NCBI GenBank assembly: GCA_900548875.1
Contig: URMA01000004.1
Span: 1 to 64,000, forward strand
Source: an uncultured Porphyromonadaceae bacterium
Lineage (GTDB): Bacteria; Bacteroidota; Bacteroidia; Bacteroidales; Muribaculaceae
Direction of reading: 5' to 3'
Length of the DNA stretch: 64,000 bases
Position numbers and translations under genes: made by a program
The notes under the pieces: model-generated
Database searches by the model: none
The model's input: the letters and a program-made list of their open reading frames with translations, nothing else
Told to the model about the DNA's origin: nothing
Shown here: piece after piece, positions 53,544 to 63,186 of the stretch
How the letters are laid out: each line of letters opens with the position of its first letter
Position numbering within the stretch: position 1 is the first letter of the stretch

Positions 53544-55004
53544 ATGAAGCAACCCAACGAACTGATTAAGGAACAGGTAATAAAACGAATGTCGTTCGAT
53601 AATCCCTGGTGGATTTCCGTCTCCATTTCCAACGACTATAAAGCCATGCAACCACGAGCCTATCTTCCCGATTTCTACGACATGGTTGCCAACATGTCCA
53701 TCCGTCGTGCAACAATACTGATGGGGCCGCGGCGTGTGGGAAAAACCGTCATGATTTTTCACACTATTGACCGCCTTATCAAAAGCGGAATCAATCCACA
53801 GAAAATCATCTATATATCCATCGATACACCCATATACAACAATATCTCGCTGGAAGAACTATTTCATTATGCACGCCAAGCATTGAAACAGGAGGATTGC
53901 TTAGAAGGTTTTTACGTGTTTTTTGATGAAATCCAATATTTAAAAGATTGGGAAATTCACTTAAAATCACTGGTTGACAGCTATCGCTCCGTGAAATTTG
54001 TGGCTTCAGGTTCAGCGGCTGCTGCGCTGAAAATGAAAAGCAACGAAAGCGGAGCCGGACGTTTTTCCGACTTCACCCTCCCCCCTCTTACTTTTTTCGA
54101 ATATCTCAAACTCATAGGACAAGGTTCCATCATTGTCAAAAACAACAGTAAAACAATACCGGTTGACACTATCGACATCACGCGCCTCAACCAGCTTTTC
54201 ATCGATTACATAAACTACGGTGGCTATCCGGAAGTAGTGGTTTCGGACGAAATACGTGCCAACCCCGGACAATACATCCGCCACGACATTATTGACAAAG
54301 TGCTGTTGCGCGACCTGCCCAGCCTTTATGGAATCAAGGACATCCAAGAATTGAACAAACTGTTTGTCCACATAGCTTTTCTTTCCGGGAATGAATTTTC
54401 GTATGAAAGTTTGTCACAAGAAGCCGGAATCAAGAAGGAGACACTCAAAAAGTATCTCGAATATCTCGAAGCCGCCTTCCTCATCAAAGTTGTCAATCGT
54501 ATTGACCAAAATGCCAAACGCATGCAACGGGTTACGTCCTTCAAAATATACCTGACCAACCCGTCGCTCCGCTGTGCCTTGTTTACGCCTATTTCCGACA
54601 ACGACGAATGCATTGGGAACATGGTCGAAACTGCCATCTTTTCGCAATGGGTACAAGGCGGGAAAAGCGATTTCTATTATGCCAATTGGGCCAAAGGAAG
54701 AGAAAAAGGTGAAGTTGACCTCGTATGGACCGATCCTGCCACCCAAAAGGCTTTTTCGTTAGCGGAAATCAAATGGACTGACCGATTTGCGGAAACTCCA
54801 AGCGAACTGAAATCGCTCTATCATTTTTTAGGAAGCAATCCCGATGTACGAAAAATAATTGTAACATCAAAAACCATCAGCAGAGTGTATAACAGTTCTA
54901 AAGGACAAATTCTGTTTGTTCCTGCAGCACTTTACGCTTATTGGATTTCAGCTTATCTATATAACTCACAGAAAAAGATACATGAAAAGGATAATGCAAT
55001 GTAA
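53544..55004 (+). CDS. AAA ATPase with DUF4143 domain
   Basis: A 486-residue protein. Walker A GPRRVGKT (61-68) and Walker B FFDEIQYL (126-133) form an AAA_14 ATPase. DUF4143 spans about 235-400, and the C-terminal part has EVDLVW and AEIKW, the acid and Glu-x-Lys of a PDDEXK-like nuclease fold. The start is ATG 53544. Such proteins are numerous in Bacteroidota, often in several copies per genome, and their role is unknown; links to mobile elements or defence have been suggested. It stands alone between long direct repeats, and the right repeat begins two bases after its stop. Confidence 0.85.
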   Translation: MKQPNELIKEQVIKRMSFDNPWWISVSISNDYKAMQPRAYLPDFYDMVANMSIRRATILMGPRRVGKTVMIFHTIDRLIKSGINPQKIIYISIDTPIYNNISLEELFHYARQALKQEDCLEGFYVFFDEIQYLKDWEIHLKSLVDSYRSVKFVASGSAAAALKMKSNESGAGRFSDFTLPPLTFFEYLKLIGQGSIIVKNNSKTIPVDTIDITRLNQLFIDYINYGGYPEVVVSDEIRANPGQYIRHDIIDKVLLRDLPSLYGIKDIQELNKLFVHIAFLSGNEFSYESLSQEAGIKKETLKKYLEYLEAAFLIKVVNRIDQNAKRMQRVTSFKIYLTNPSLRCALFTPISDNDECIGNMVETAIFSQWVQGGKSDFYYANWAKGREKGEVDLVWTDPATQKAFSLAEIKWTDRFAETPSELKSLYHFLGSNPDVRKIIVTSKTISRVYNSSKGQILFVPAALYAYWISAYLYNSQKKIHEKDNAM

Positions 55005-55005
55005 A

Positions 55006-55215
55006 AATAAGCATAAAAATTTCGCTTATTCGTGCATTTGATTATAATATACTATTTTTCAATTAGTTACATATGCAAAATAATTTCAAAACACGGTCAA
55101 AAGCACTATCTCTCCCGCTTATTTTACACTAAAAACGACCATTTCAGCACTAAAATGATAGAATAAGCCTATTTAAACATGCTTATTTTTACAAATATTG
55201 TTATTTTAAACATAT
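55006..55215 (+). repeat. Right ~210-bp direct repeat flanking the DUF4143 ATPase
   Basis: Second copy of 53221-53433, starting right after the stop codon. It keeps AATAAGC/GCTTATT at its left and AATAAGC...GCTTATT with the TATTTAAA centre at its right. The outermost bases of the left inverted pair are lost. Confidence 0.85.
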
Positions 55216-55235
55216 ACAAACATACTTAATACAGA

Positions 55236-55261
55236 AAAGCCAAGATCGGAATCTTGGCTTT
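55236..55261. terminator. Bidirectional terminator
   Basis: AAAGCCAAGAT (55236-55246) pairs perfectly with ATCTTGGCTTT (55251-55261) around CGGA, between the convergent ATPase and capsid-like genes. Confidence 0.9.
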
Positions 55262-55289
55262 TTCTATATTGGCACTCTAACTACTGCAT

Positions 55290-56696
55290 CTACGCCGTCT
55301 GCACGATGCGCAGGTGGGCTTTCGGGTAGCGGAGGGTCATGCAGCTGGCTTCGGTCAGCACAATGGCGTCGGTATTACGCACGCCGGCCGACTTCAGGTT
55401 GAGCTCCTCGGTCGAGAACGGAATATGGCTGTATTTCTGCAAATATTCCGGGTCGATAATCATACCGTTGTTTTCCATTCCGCATTCGTCGAACACCTCC
55501 GACAACAGTACATAGAGCTTGCCGAACTTCGAACGGATTTCCGAGAAGTCGATACCCCATTTCACGATATCCTCACCGGCCATCACCACTTTCGTGGAGT
55601 CCAGTTTGTTGAGCTGTTCAATCAGCCCCGAACCGCCGATGAGCACCTTACGCTTGTTGCCGGCATTGCCCGTGAACGCCTGCCGCATCATGGAAATGAC
55701 GGCATCCTGATTCAATTCACCCGACTTGTAGGTAAATTCGCCGCCGGCCTGTCCCCAGATTCCGCCCGTCAGGAATATTTCCTCATGCTTGGTCTGATCC
55801 TCCACACGGCCCTTGACACCGAAAAGGAAGTTTTTCTCCATGCCCAGACGCATGTCGTAGACCGCCGCTTCCTCCTGGTCGCTGAACGTCCACCCCACTT
55901 CCTTGTTGGCGATTTTTTGCAGGGTGCTCTGTTCGATCTGCATCTTGAAAATCTGGCAATAGTTCTGGCACTTTACCGGCAACGCTTCGAACTGCGCCGT
56001 CTGCACATCCAATTCTCCGGCGGCACGCCCCATTCTCACGAGCATCGTTCCCGTCGGTATGGTCGGAATACAGTTGGTGAATCCGTCGGCAGTCTTGCCG
56101 TTGGGAGTGACGGCCTCCAAATAGTTTTCACTGGTGGATTTCGACACGACGTACAGCACCAAATCCTGCGATGACTGCGTCACACCGTCGGGCTCAAAGC
56201 CGCGCACGCCACGCACCAACAGCGTTTCCGACTCTTCAAACAAGTCGATATTGTCCACCGTCAGGCGTGCCCGCTGGAAACGCTTGTCGCCCGTCGTGTC
56301 GACACCCGTAAATTCGGAAGTGGTGAGTGCCGATGTCGGACGGGTATCCACCGAATAATAGTCGACCACCATGCTTCCGCTGCGTTTCGCACCCGCCCAA
56401 CGCGACAACTGGTCGATAGGCGTAGCCATCGGACGAATCTTGACGATACGGCGGTCGATTTCGTTCAGCAGCAGTTCGGGCGATTCACGCTGCGCAAGGG
56501 CACGCGTCAGGGGTTCATCCGTCACATGCTTTCCTCCGGCCACACCCGGAATGACAGCCATCGCAAGCGACAGGCCCGAAGAATCGTAGAACACAAGCAC
56601 GCCCACCGCCAACAGCACCAGCAGAAACAATAGTGTTTCGGGGCAGAGCAGACGGTCCATCAGTTGTTGAAATTTTTCTTTCGTTGTGTTTTTCAT
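55290..56696 (-). CDS. Membrane-anchored phage capsid-like protein (SU10/DUF5309 type)
   Basis: A 468-residue protein. An N-terminal hydrophobic segment (about 20-37) precedes a region that reads like a phage major capsid protein of the SU10 type: SPELLLNEIDRRIVKIRPMA (72-91), TPIDQLSRWAG, and GSMVVDYYSVDTR. The C-terminal part has GKLYVLLSEVFDECG, IIDPEYLQKY and TDAIVLTEASCMTLRYP, also usual in that family as I recall it. No other phage gene (portal, terminase, tail) is nearby, only a small upstream partner. The membrane anchor is not expected in a virion protein. It may be a domesticated capsid, an encapsulin-like compartment, or a prophage remnant. Confidence 0.55.
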   Translation of the reverse strand: MKNTTKEKFQQLMDRLLCPETLLFLLVLLAVGVLVFYDSSGLSLAMAVIPGVAGGKHVTDEPLTRALAQRESPELLLNEIDRRIVKIRPMATPIDQLSRWAGAKRSGSMVVDYYSVDTRPTSALTTSEFTGVDTTGDKRFQRARLTVDNIDLFEESETLLVRGVRGFEPDGVTQSSQDLVLYVVSKSTSENYLEAVTPNGKTADGFTNCIPTIPTGTMLVRMGRAAGELDVQTAQFEALPVKCQNYCQIFKMQIEQSTLQKIANKEVGWTFSDQEEAAVYDMRLGMEKNFLFGVKGRVEDQTKHEEIFLTGGIWGQAGGEFTYKSGELNQDAVISMMRQAFTGNAGNKRKVLIGGSGLIEQLNKLDSTKVVMAGEDIVKWGIDFSEIRSKFGKLYVLLSEVFDECGMENNGMIIDPEYLQKYSHIPFSTEELNLKSAGVRNTDAIVLTEASCMTLRYPKAHLRIVQTA

Positions 56697-56747
56697 AGCA
56701 ATAAATAATTTAAGTTAATCAGACGGTTATTTTTCGTTTCACAAAGC

Positions 56748-57095
56748 CTAATCCCACACGCTCCGACGAATATGGCGGAGCAACGGCAAGTCGGGGTCCT
56801 CTTCTATCCCGCCGTCGTCGCAGGGATTTACGGTGTCGAACGAGCGACGGCGCACTTCAATCTGTTCGTTCCTGCCTTCCACATAGCCCTCCTGACGCGC
56901 CTGTGCTACATCGGCTTCATGGCGCAGCCCACGGTAGACCAGTTCGAGCAGACTGTCCGTGACTTCCGGCACACCGCCCACCGCCTCCACCATACTGTCG
57001 AGCACATCCTCCGCTTCCGCATGACGCTCGGCAAGAAACTGCAGCACACGGTCGTCGACGGCCGGCTGCGTTTTTTCCATTTTCTGTTCTTCCAT
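56748..57095 (-). CDS. Small acidic helical protein upstream of capsid-like gene
   Basis: A 115-residue protein with no recognised family. The middle (about 15-85) is predicted helical and Glu/Val-rich, and the end has the acidic stretch DDGGIEEDPDLPLL before RHIRRSVWD. The first ATG is used; ATG at codon 6 is an alternative. It lies 51 bases upstream of the capsid-like gene on the same strand with a good promoter, so the pair is an operon. A scaffold, cargo or regulator of the larger protein is conceivable, but nothing in the sequence proves it. Confidence 0.6.
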   Translation of the reverse strand: MEEQKMEKTQPAVDDRVLQFLAERHAEAEDVLDSMVEAVGGVPEVTDSLLELVYRGLRHEADVAQARQEGYVEGRNEQIEVRRRSFDTVNPCDDGGIEEDPDLPLLRHIRRSVWD

Positions 57096-57123
57096 ACGTT
57101 TTCAGTTTTAAGGTTCAACACTG

Positions 57124-57131
57124 CAAAGCTA
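57124..57131 (-). promoter_or_regulatory. Promoter -7 box of the capsid-like operon
   Basis: CAAAGCTA reads TAGCTTTG on the minus strand, 28 bases before the ATG at 57095. A possible TTTG lies 24 bases upstream. Confidence 0.55.
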
Positions 57132-57178
57132 CAATGCCCTGCCCCACTGATATCGCAAAAAAGAGCAAACCGCCGGAC

Positions 57179-57211
57179 AAAAAAATCGGCAGAGCGTTTC
57201 CGCCCTGCCGA
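57179..57211 (-). terminator. Terminator of the TPR/outer-membrane operon
   Basis: TCGGCAGAGCG (57186-57196) pairs with CGCCCTGCCGA (57201-57211) with one mismatch. On the minus strand seven Us follow (complement of 57179-57185). Confidence 0.88.
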
Positions 57212-57242
57212 CTTCCAGCCGCCAAACAGCGACCCTTTATCC

Positions 57243-59075
57243 TTAGAAATTCACAGCTGCCCCTACAAGGAAATTGAAGCGCTGCGCATACATACCGTAA
57301 TACAGTTGCTGACGACGGTTCAACAGGTTGTTCAGGCGGCAATAGGCCGAGAACATATCCGTAAACCGGTAAGAAGCACCGAAACCGAGATCGGAGAAGG
57401 TACCCAAATCAATTGTCGTTTCCGACATCATGGCTGCCGGCTCTTCCGAACCTATCATCGGATAGTAGTGCGTATTCAAAACGCGGCGTCCGCCCATAAA
57501 GCGGTAGTCGACATAAAGGTCAAGCTGACGGATTGGCGTTACCTTCAACTTGGCATCCACCACATGCTCCGGACGGTTATCGGCAAGCTGATAGCCCGAC
57601 TTCGTGCCTTGAGGAGCAAACGTATAGGCAGCCTTGAATTCCACCTTGTCGGAATAGTTGTAGGCCGTTTTCAATCCCATTTTAGCCCCGCTCATATTAA
57701 CTGCCTGATAGGTAGTGGCAGCTGTCGGTTCGGGGAAATTCTTATTGTTGTCGACAGATGTAAAGGCAGTCACCAACGCATCTCTGACAACCGCAAAACC
57801 GACAAACGGCGTAATGGTAAATCCTTTGAACAGTCCGAAATTCAATCCGGCTTCCGCATCGACCAGCGTGTAGCTTGTCGGAAGCATCAGCGACGGGTTC
57901 ACATAACGGTTGCGCGCTGCCACGTTGTGGAACGTATGAATCTCGTTACCGCCCACTGCCGAAGCATACAGGCTGAACATGCGGCTCATTTCCCAGTCGA
58001 AACGCACGTCGGGAGCGATACGGAAGAAGGTACCGTTGTCAAACGAAAGGTCGACATGCGCGCCGATACGCAGGTTCATGTTGTCGGTACGATGGCTGTA
58101 GTACGGAGTGACACTCAGCATGCCGAAGCTCTTGCCGCCGGCATCGTTCAGCACCATTTCGTGGTAGACCGAAGGCTGGTCGTCGCGGAACACCACATCC
58201 AGCGCCTCCGTATTGCGATAGCCCAACATCTGGAAACCCAAGTCGACACCCGCGAAATCAGCATCGCCCAACAGGAATTCGGCACCGCCGTCAAGATTCA
58301 GCAGGTTCTCCGTAAGTCCGTTGCCCAGCACTCCGTTTTCGTCCGTAGCGTTCCAGAAGCCGTACTTGTTGCCAAAATAGTTGTATTCGGCACCGATATA
58401 ATAACTTACCTGATTGTCGTTCACGCTTTTTCCACGCCACATGGCGTTTACGTTAAACTCATTGACCACCTGACGGGTATTGCCCGGAGTTCTCAATCCT
58501 GCCCCATAGTAGTTGAAACGGTCGAAATGATAGGAAGTTCCTGCCGTCAGCCCCCCCTTGCTGAACATGTTGCTGAAATCCAGTCCCACGCGGTCCTCTA
58601 TCACATACTGGCGGGAATACTTGTACGCCTCATTGATGTTTTTATAGAGTCCGTCGGTAAGGCCGCTCGTCGAATTGTGCTGCAACCATACGCCCAACTG
58701 CGTCTTGTCCGTCTTAACAATACGGTAACCGGCATTGCCGACAATGTTCAGATAGTTGCCCATTCCGAACGTAGCATAGCCGCGCTTGTCAAGGTATCTG
58801 AATTTTTCGGCGAAATCGTCCACGGTCTGTGTCACCACAAAAGGATCCACCTTGGCCGGAATCGCCCAGTCGCTGTAGTTCAGCGAAATTTTCGTCTGCT
58901 TTTCTTCGAGCGTGGCCGGGTTTGTGCCCAGACGTGTCGACTTCAGCAGTTCGGGCTGATAGTCAGTTTCCACCACGATTGCCTTATGCAATTCCTCGTC
59001 GCCCGACTGTGCCATGGCCGGGAAAAGCACTCCCGACAATGCCAATGACATATATACTATTAACGTTTTCTTCAT
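57243..59075 (-). CDS. TonB-receptor-like outer-membrane barrel protein
   Basis: A 610-residue protein with a signal peptide (1-22, PAMAQ). A short N-terminal segment (KAIVVETDYQPELLKSTRLG) is followed by a beta barrel of about 18-22 strands ending FNFLVGAAVNF, with a terminal aromatic residue. There is no complete plug domain, so it is not a full TonB-dependent transporter. It is the second gene of an operon with a large TPR protein. A role in outer-membrane transport or assembly with that partner is likely, but the substrate is unknown. Confidence 0.8.
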   Translation of the reverse strand: MKKTLIVYMSLALSGVLFPAMAQSGDEELHKAIVVETDYQPELLKSTRLGTNPATLEEKQTKISLNYSDWAIPAKVDPFVVTQTVDDFAEKFRYLDKRGYATFGMGNYLNIVGNAGYRIVKTDKTQLGVWLQHNSTSGLTDGLYKNINEAYKYSRQYVIEDRVGLDFSNMFSKGGLTAGTSYHFDRFNYYGAGLRTPGNTRQVVNEFNVNAMWRGKSVNDNQVSYYIGAEYNYFGNKYGFWNATDENGVLGNGLTENLLNLDGGAEFLLGDADFAGVDLGFQMLGYRNTEALDVVFRDDQPSVYHEMVLNDAGGKSFGMLSVTPYYSHRTDNMNLRIGAHVDLSFDNGTFFRIAPDVRFDWEMSRMFSLYASAVGGNEIHTFHNVAARNRYVNPSLMLPTSYTLVDAEAGLNFGLFKGFTITPFVGFAVVRDALVTAFTSVDNNKNFPEPTAATTYQAVNMSGAKMGLKTAYNYSDKVEFKAAYTFAPQGTKSGYQLADNRPEHVVDAKLKVTPIRQLDLYVDYRFMGGRRVLNTHYYPMIGSEEPAAMMSETTIDLGTFSDLGFGASYRFTDMFSAYCRLNNLLNRRQQLYYGMYAQRFNFLVGAAVNF

Positions 59076-59091
59076 AACTGCTCCAAACGAA

Positions 59092-62076
59092 TTAGTTCTT
59101 CAATTTTTTCAACCTTGATTCGACCATCTCAAAAATGTCGGCTTCCTTGCCCGGATAGTTTTCCTGCAAGCTTTCCAGATATTCGCGCGCCTGGAACTTG
59201 TCGCCCTGCGCCGCATAAATGTCGGAAAGGAGAATAAAGCCGCGAGCCAGCCAGTACTGGTGAGGCGTACCCGAATCCGACAGCTTGTTCAGCACATCGA
59301 GCGCCTTCGAGTTATCGCCCCGCTCATGGTAAAGTTCAGCCAGACGATAGGCGGCAATCGAACCGTAGAGAGTTTCCATGCTCGAAGTGAGGCTCTTGTA
59401 GTCGTCGATAGCCTTCGCCTTGTTGCCCAAAGCCTGATAAGCCGTACCGCGGGAGTAAACCACTTCCGCACGCATATCGCTGTCGAGCCCCGTTGCAAGC
59501 AACGCATCGGCCGCTTCCACCACCTTGGCATCGTCGCCCTTGTCGCGGGCAATACGGAGCATACCCAGCTGTGCCGCCTTCTTGTTGGCTGCCGTGGTCG
59601 CCTTTGTCAAGAGTTTTTCGTAGCTCTGCTGAGCCGCATCAAGATTGCCTTCGGCCAACAGGAGTTCGCCTTCCATAGCCAATGCCGTTTCAGCGAAACC
59701 GCCGTCGGGAGCTTCCTTCAGCGCCTTCTGCACATAGCCGAGAGCTTCTTTTTTCTTGCCATTCTTATAGGCATTCTCGGCAAGATAATAGTTGGCCTGT
59801 CCGGAATACGGTCCGGAAGGATATTTTTCCAGATAATTTGTCAACTGTTTTGTGCTGCCGTCAGCCACATACGCATTTTCCGCATTTTCAAAAGTCAGAC
59901 GGTTCACCTCGTTGGCGTCAATCTTATAGTCGATGTTCACCGAAGCGACAAACTGCGTGAATGCCGACAGGTTGTTGTCCTGAATAGCCAGCACCTTCAA
60001 GTCCTCCAGTGCCACCTTGGCTTCTTCGCTCGTAGGATAGTTGCGCACGAGAGTCTTGTATTCCTCTATTGCCTGGTTGCGCTGCTTCAAGGTATTCAGC
60101 AGAACAGCGTACTGCAACTGGCCCTTTCTTGCTTCGGCAGTCTGCGGATAGTCGTTCAGCAATCGGCGGAATCCCTTCTTGGCGTTGTCGTAATCTTCCA
60201 GTGCGATATAGGCCTGCACCTTTTCATACTGCGCCTTCGAAGCATAGGCCGACGACGGATATTTCTCAATCAGTTCGTTCATAGCGGAGATTTTCGCATC
60301 GTGACGGCGCTGAAGTCCCAGCATGAAACCTTTCTGATACATCGAATAGTCGCTCTGTGCCGTTCCTGCGGCAAGAGCCTTGTCGTAGTACGAAAGCGCA
60401 CCGGCATAGTCGCGCCCGTAGTAGCGGCAATCGCCGATACGGTTGTAGGAGTCGGCGAGCAGTTCCTTGTCGAGCGATTTCACGCCCACCACCTTGCGGA
60501 ACGCATCTTCCGCCTGACTGTAATTCTTTTCGGCCATGCACACATAACCGAGGCTGTAGTTGGCAGTGGCATAATTTTCACCGCTTGTCCCCGTATTGCG
60601 CAGGTAGTTCTGGTAATATTTCTTTGCCTTAGCCATATTGCCGGCAGAATAGTTGGCTTCGCCCAGCCACAAGTTCACTTCATTGGCAATTTCACTGTCA
60701 TAACTGCCCAACTGCTCCGCCTTTTCAAGATAGGTGATTGCATTCTCGGCATTGCCGTTCTTCTGTTCGCGGACACCCAGACGGTAAAGCACATTGAGCT
60801 TTGCCTTCAGCATCTTGCCCGACGGCTTCTGAATGGCGTTGATTGTTGCCAGCGCGTTGTCGTAGTCCTTGTTTGAGAGGTAAGAGCTGATGATATAGTC
60901 CTCCACATTGGAAGCATATTTCGACTGAGGAAATTTGTTCAGAAAATCGCGGAACACCTTGATGGAATTGGCAAACGGAGCATTTCCGCCACGGCTCTGC
61001 GAAATGGCGTAGTTGTAGAATGCCGTTTCCTGCACGTCGCGGTCGTAATCCATTTTGTAGGCCTTTTCAAAAGCCATGGAAGCGGCTGTCATGTTGCCGT
61101 TGCGAAGGTAAGCTTGACCGATATAGAGATATGCACTTTGAGCCAATGCATCACTTTCCCCTACTACACCGTCCAAGTGTTCCACAGCCGAAGCATTGTC
61201 GCCTTCGCGATATTCGGCCACACCCAAAATATAGAGCGAGGAACGTTGCGGCTCGTCGATGCTGTCTAGATATTTCGTAAGCAGGTCAATGGCCCGTGCA
61301 TTGTTGCCCAGGTAATATTCGCTCTCACCGACAATGCGCAGCAGTTCCGCCTCCATTTCCGGCGAAAGTTCCGCTTTTTGCAGTTTCTTGCCGATGGCCA
61401 CTACGTTGGCATAGTCGCTCTCGCTGTAACGGATCTGACAGATATAGTATTGGGCGCTCTCGCCCATCTTGCTGCGGGGAGAAACCTTGCGGAAACCTTC
61501 TTCCGCTTTCTTGTAGTCACCTTTGGCATAAAGGATATAGGCCGTGTAGAAATCCACCTCGTTGCTATACTTGGAGTTGCCGCGAAGACGTTCAAACCCC
61601 CGTTCCGCCTGGTCGTAGTCACCTTTTTTCAGGCAGCAGAACGAAGTGCGGTAAATCAGGTCGGCGGCTTCCGTCTTGCCGAACACCTTCGCCGACAGCC
61701 GATCGTACTCGACATACGCCTTTTCATAGTCGCCCTTGAAGAAATAGTAGTCGCCTATCGTCATCCGAACTTGAAAACGATGGACAGAGGCCGGATGGTT
61801 TTCCAAATAGGCCCGCAACGCCTCCACACTGTCCTTGTCGCCACGCTTGTACTTGGCCATGGCGATATAGTAGTCGACATCCTCGACCGTCAGTTCGGGA
61901 ATGGACTGGCGTTTCGCCTCCTTCAGCTGGTCGATGCAGCCCGTATAATTCTGATTGTTGTACATCTGCACGCCTCGGGCAACATACCCTTCCGCATCAG
62001 TATTGTTCAGCTGAGCCTGCCCGGGAACGGCCATCGCCGAAGCCAGACACAATAGCGCATAATGGTATTTCTTCAT
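59092..62076 (-). CDS. Large periplasmic TPR protein
   Basis: A 994-residue protein with a signal peptide (1-21, PGQAQ) followed almost entirely by tetratricopeptide-type helical hairpins (about 25-985), for example GDYYFFKGDYEKAYVEYDRL and AYDNALATINA-like units. Such solenoids are protein-binding scaffolds. Its stop lies 16 bases before the barrel gene it is co-transcribed with, so the two probably interact in the envelope. Homologous TPR/OMP pairs are common in Bacteroidales. Confidence 0.85.
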   Translation of the reverse strand: MKKYHYALLCLASAMAVPGQAQLNNTDAEGYVARGVQMYNNQNYTGCIDQLKEAKRQSIPELTVEDVDYYIAMAKYKRGDKDSVEALRAYLENHPASVHRFQVRMTIGDYYFFKGDYEKAYVEYDRLSAKVFGKTEAADLIYRTSFCCLKKGDYDQAERGFERLRGNSKYSNEVDFYTAYILYAKGDYKKAEEGFRKVSPRSKMGESAQYYICQIRYSESDYANVVAIGKKLQKAELSPEMEAELLRIVGESEYYLGNNARAIDLLTKYLDSIDEPQRSSLYILGVAEYREGDNASAVEHLDGVVGESDALAQSAYLYIGQAYLRNGNMTAASMAFEKAYKMDYDRDVQETAFYNYAISQSRGGNAPFANSIKVFRDFLNKFPQSKYASNVEDYIISSYLSNKDYDNALATINAIQKPSGKMLKAKLNVLYRLGVREQKNGNAENAITYLEKAEQLGSYDSEIANEVNLWLGEANYSAGNMAKAKKYYQNYLRNTGTSGENYATANYSLGYVCMAEKNYSQAEDAFRKVVGVKSLDKELLADSYNRIGDCRYYGRDYAGALSYYDKALAAGTAQSDYSMYQKGFMLGLQRRHDAKISAMNELIEKYPSSAYASKAQYEKVQAYIALEDYDNAKKGFRRLLNDYPQTAEARKGQLQYAVLLNTLKQRNQAIEEYKTLVRNYPTSEEAKVALEDLKVLAIQDNNLSAFTQFVASVNIDYKIDANEVNRLTFENAENAYVADGSTKQLTNYLEKYPSGPYSGQANYYLAENAYKNGKKKEALGYVQKALKEAPDGGFAETALAMEGELLLAEGNLDAAQQSYEKLLTKATTAANKKAAQLGMLRIARDKGDDAKVVEAADALLATGLDSDMRAEVVYSRGTAYQALGNKAKAIDDYKSLTSSMETLYGSIAAYRLAELYHERGDNSKALDVLNKLSDSGTPHQYWLARGFILLSDIYAAQGDKFQAREYLESLQENYPGKEADIFEMVESRLKKLKN

Positions 62077-62148
62077 TTGTCTATCTCGTTATTCTATGCT
62101 AATTATAACGTTGGTTTTATGCAATCTGTTCAGAAACGCAAATCCGCC

Positions 62149-63132
62149 TTATTTGCGCGAACGCAGCGAATAGGTACGCGAGCGCAGCATTTGGGTAAAC
62201 GATTCCAAATCCGTATATTTTTTCTGTTCTTCCGGAGTTATGATGTCACCCACGGAAATATGGTAAGTCGTGTCGTGATGGCTGAACACCTCACTCGGCA
62301 GGCGCACGGTGCGAAGTTGCCAGCAGACAACACCGAGGATATTGAACAGCCAGCTGTTCCGTCCATGAAAGAATACAGGAACCACCGGCACGTTCAGTTG
62401 CTGTATCAGCCGCATGACCGACGGCTGCCACGGACGGTCCTCCAATTGCAGTTTCCAGTTCAGTTTCGACATGGCTCCGGCAGGGAAAAAGCCCAGCGGA
62501 TGGCCACGTTTTACATGAATCATAGCTTCCTTGATACCGTGCATCGTGATGGCACGCTTTTCCGGATCGTTGGAAGCAAGAGGGTCAACGGCAATAAAAT
62601 TGGGACGCATACCCCGGATATGATTCAGAATCAGATTTACCATCACTTTGTAGTCCTCACGCCGCGATGCGAACAGGTCAATCAGCATAATGCCGTCGAC
62701 CGCACCGAACGGATGATTGGACACGGTGATGAACGCTCCTTCCGGAAGATTCTCCAGCACCTGTGCATTGTCTACTCTGACTGAAATGCGGAAATCATCA
62801 AGTATGCCTCTGACGAAAGGCGCGCCGGGAGTATTCAGATTTCTATGATGAAAATAGTTGACATCGTCCAACTTCAGAACCTTCATCAGCCACCGCACAA
62901 TTTTCGGATGCTTCCGTGCTACAGGAGCCATTCGGCACAAGTCGTAGTAGTCAAGCACCGTCCGCTTTTTCGTTTCGTCGTCTCCGTCATAATCCGGAGC
63001 CTTTCCTGTTATTCGCCCCCTCCGGTCCAACGCCGGCCCTTCGCGATAGGGATTTTCCTGAGTTGCTTTCACAGGCGCCTCTTTCCACGGAATAAACAAT
63101 TCTGTCTGATTAGCCTTGGACTTTTCTTGCAT
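62149..63132 (-). CDS. Lysophospholipid acyltransferase-family protein
   Basis: A 327-residue cytoplasmic or peripheral-membrane acyltransferase. Its catalytic motif is SNHPFGAVDGIML, with H140 and D146 in an HX5D spacing as in the hemolysin/ornithine-lipid branch rather than HX4D. FFPAGAMSK (substrate-binding motif) and PVVPVFFHG follow. It probably acylates a lyso-lipid using acyl-ACP or acyl-CoA; the exact acceptor (phospholipid or amino-acid lipid) cannot be decided. The promoter is a full consensus match. Confidence 0.85.
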   Translation of the reverse strand: MQEKSKANQTELFIPWKEAPVKATQENPYREGPALDRRGRITGKAPDYDGDDETKKRTVLDYYDLCRMAPVARKHPKIVRWLMKVLKLDDVNYFHHRNLNTPGAPFVRGILDDFRISVRVDNAQVLENLPEGAFITVSNHPFGAVDGIMLIDLFASRREDYKVMVNLILNHIRGMRPNFIAVDPLASNDPEKRAITMHGIKEAMIHVKRGHPLGFFPAGAMSKLNWKLQLEDRPWQPSVMRLIQQLNVPVVPVFFHGRNSWLFNILGVVCWQLRTVRLPSEVFSHHDTTYHISVGDIITPEEQKKYTDLESFTQMLRSRTYSLRSRK

Positions 63133-63155
63133 TGTTTTACGTCTTTATTAGTATG

Positions 63156-63186
63156 CAAATATAATATCTTTTGCAGGAACGGCAAA
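63156..63186 (-). promoter_or_regulatory. Acyltransferase promoter
   Basis: On the minus strand TATATTTG (complement of 63156-63163) and TTTG (complement of 63183-63186) are spaced by 19 bases. Confidence 0.78.

Noticed and set aside
56772..59048. 758-codon plus-strand open frame
   Set aside because: It is antisense to the barrel protein and the small acidic gene; it has no signal or family features, whereas the minus-strand frame has a signal peptide and barrel pattern.
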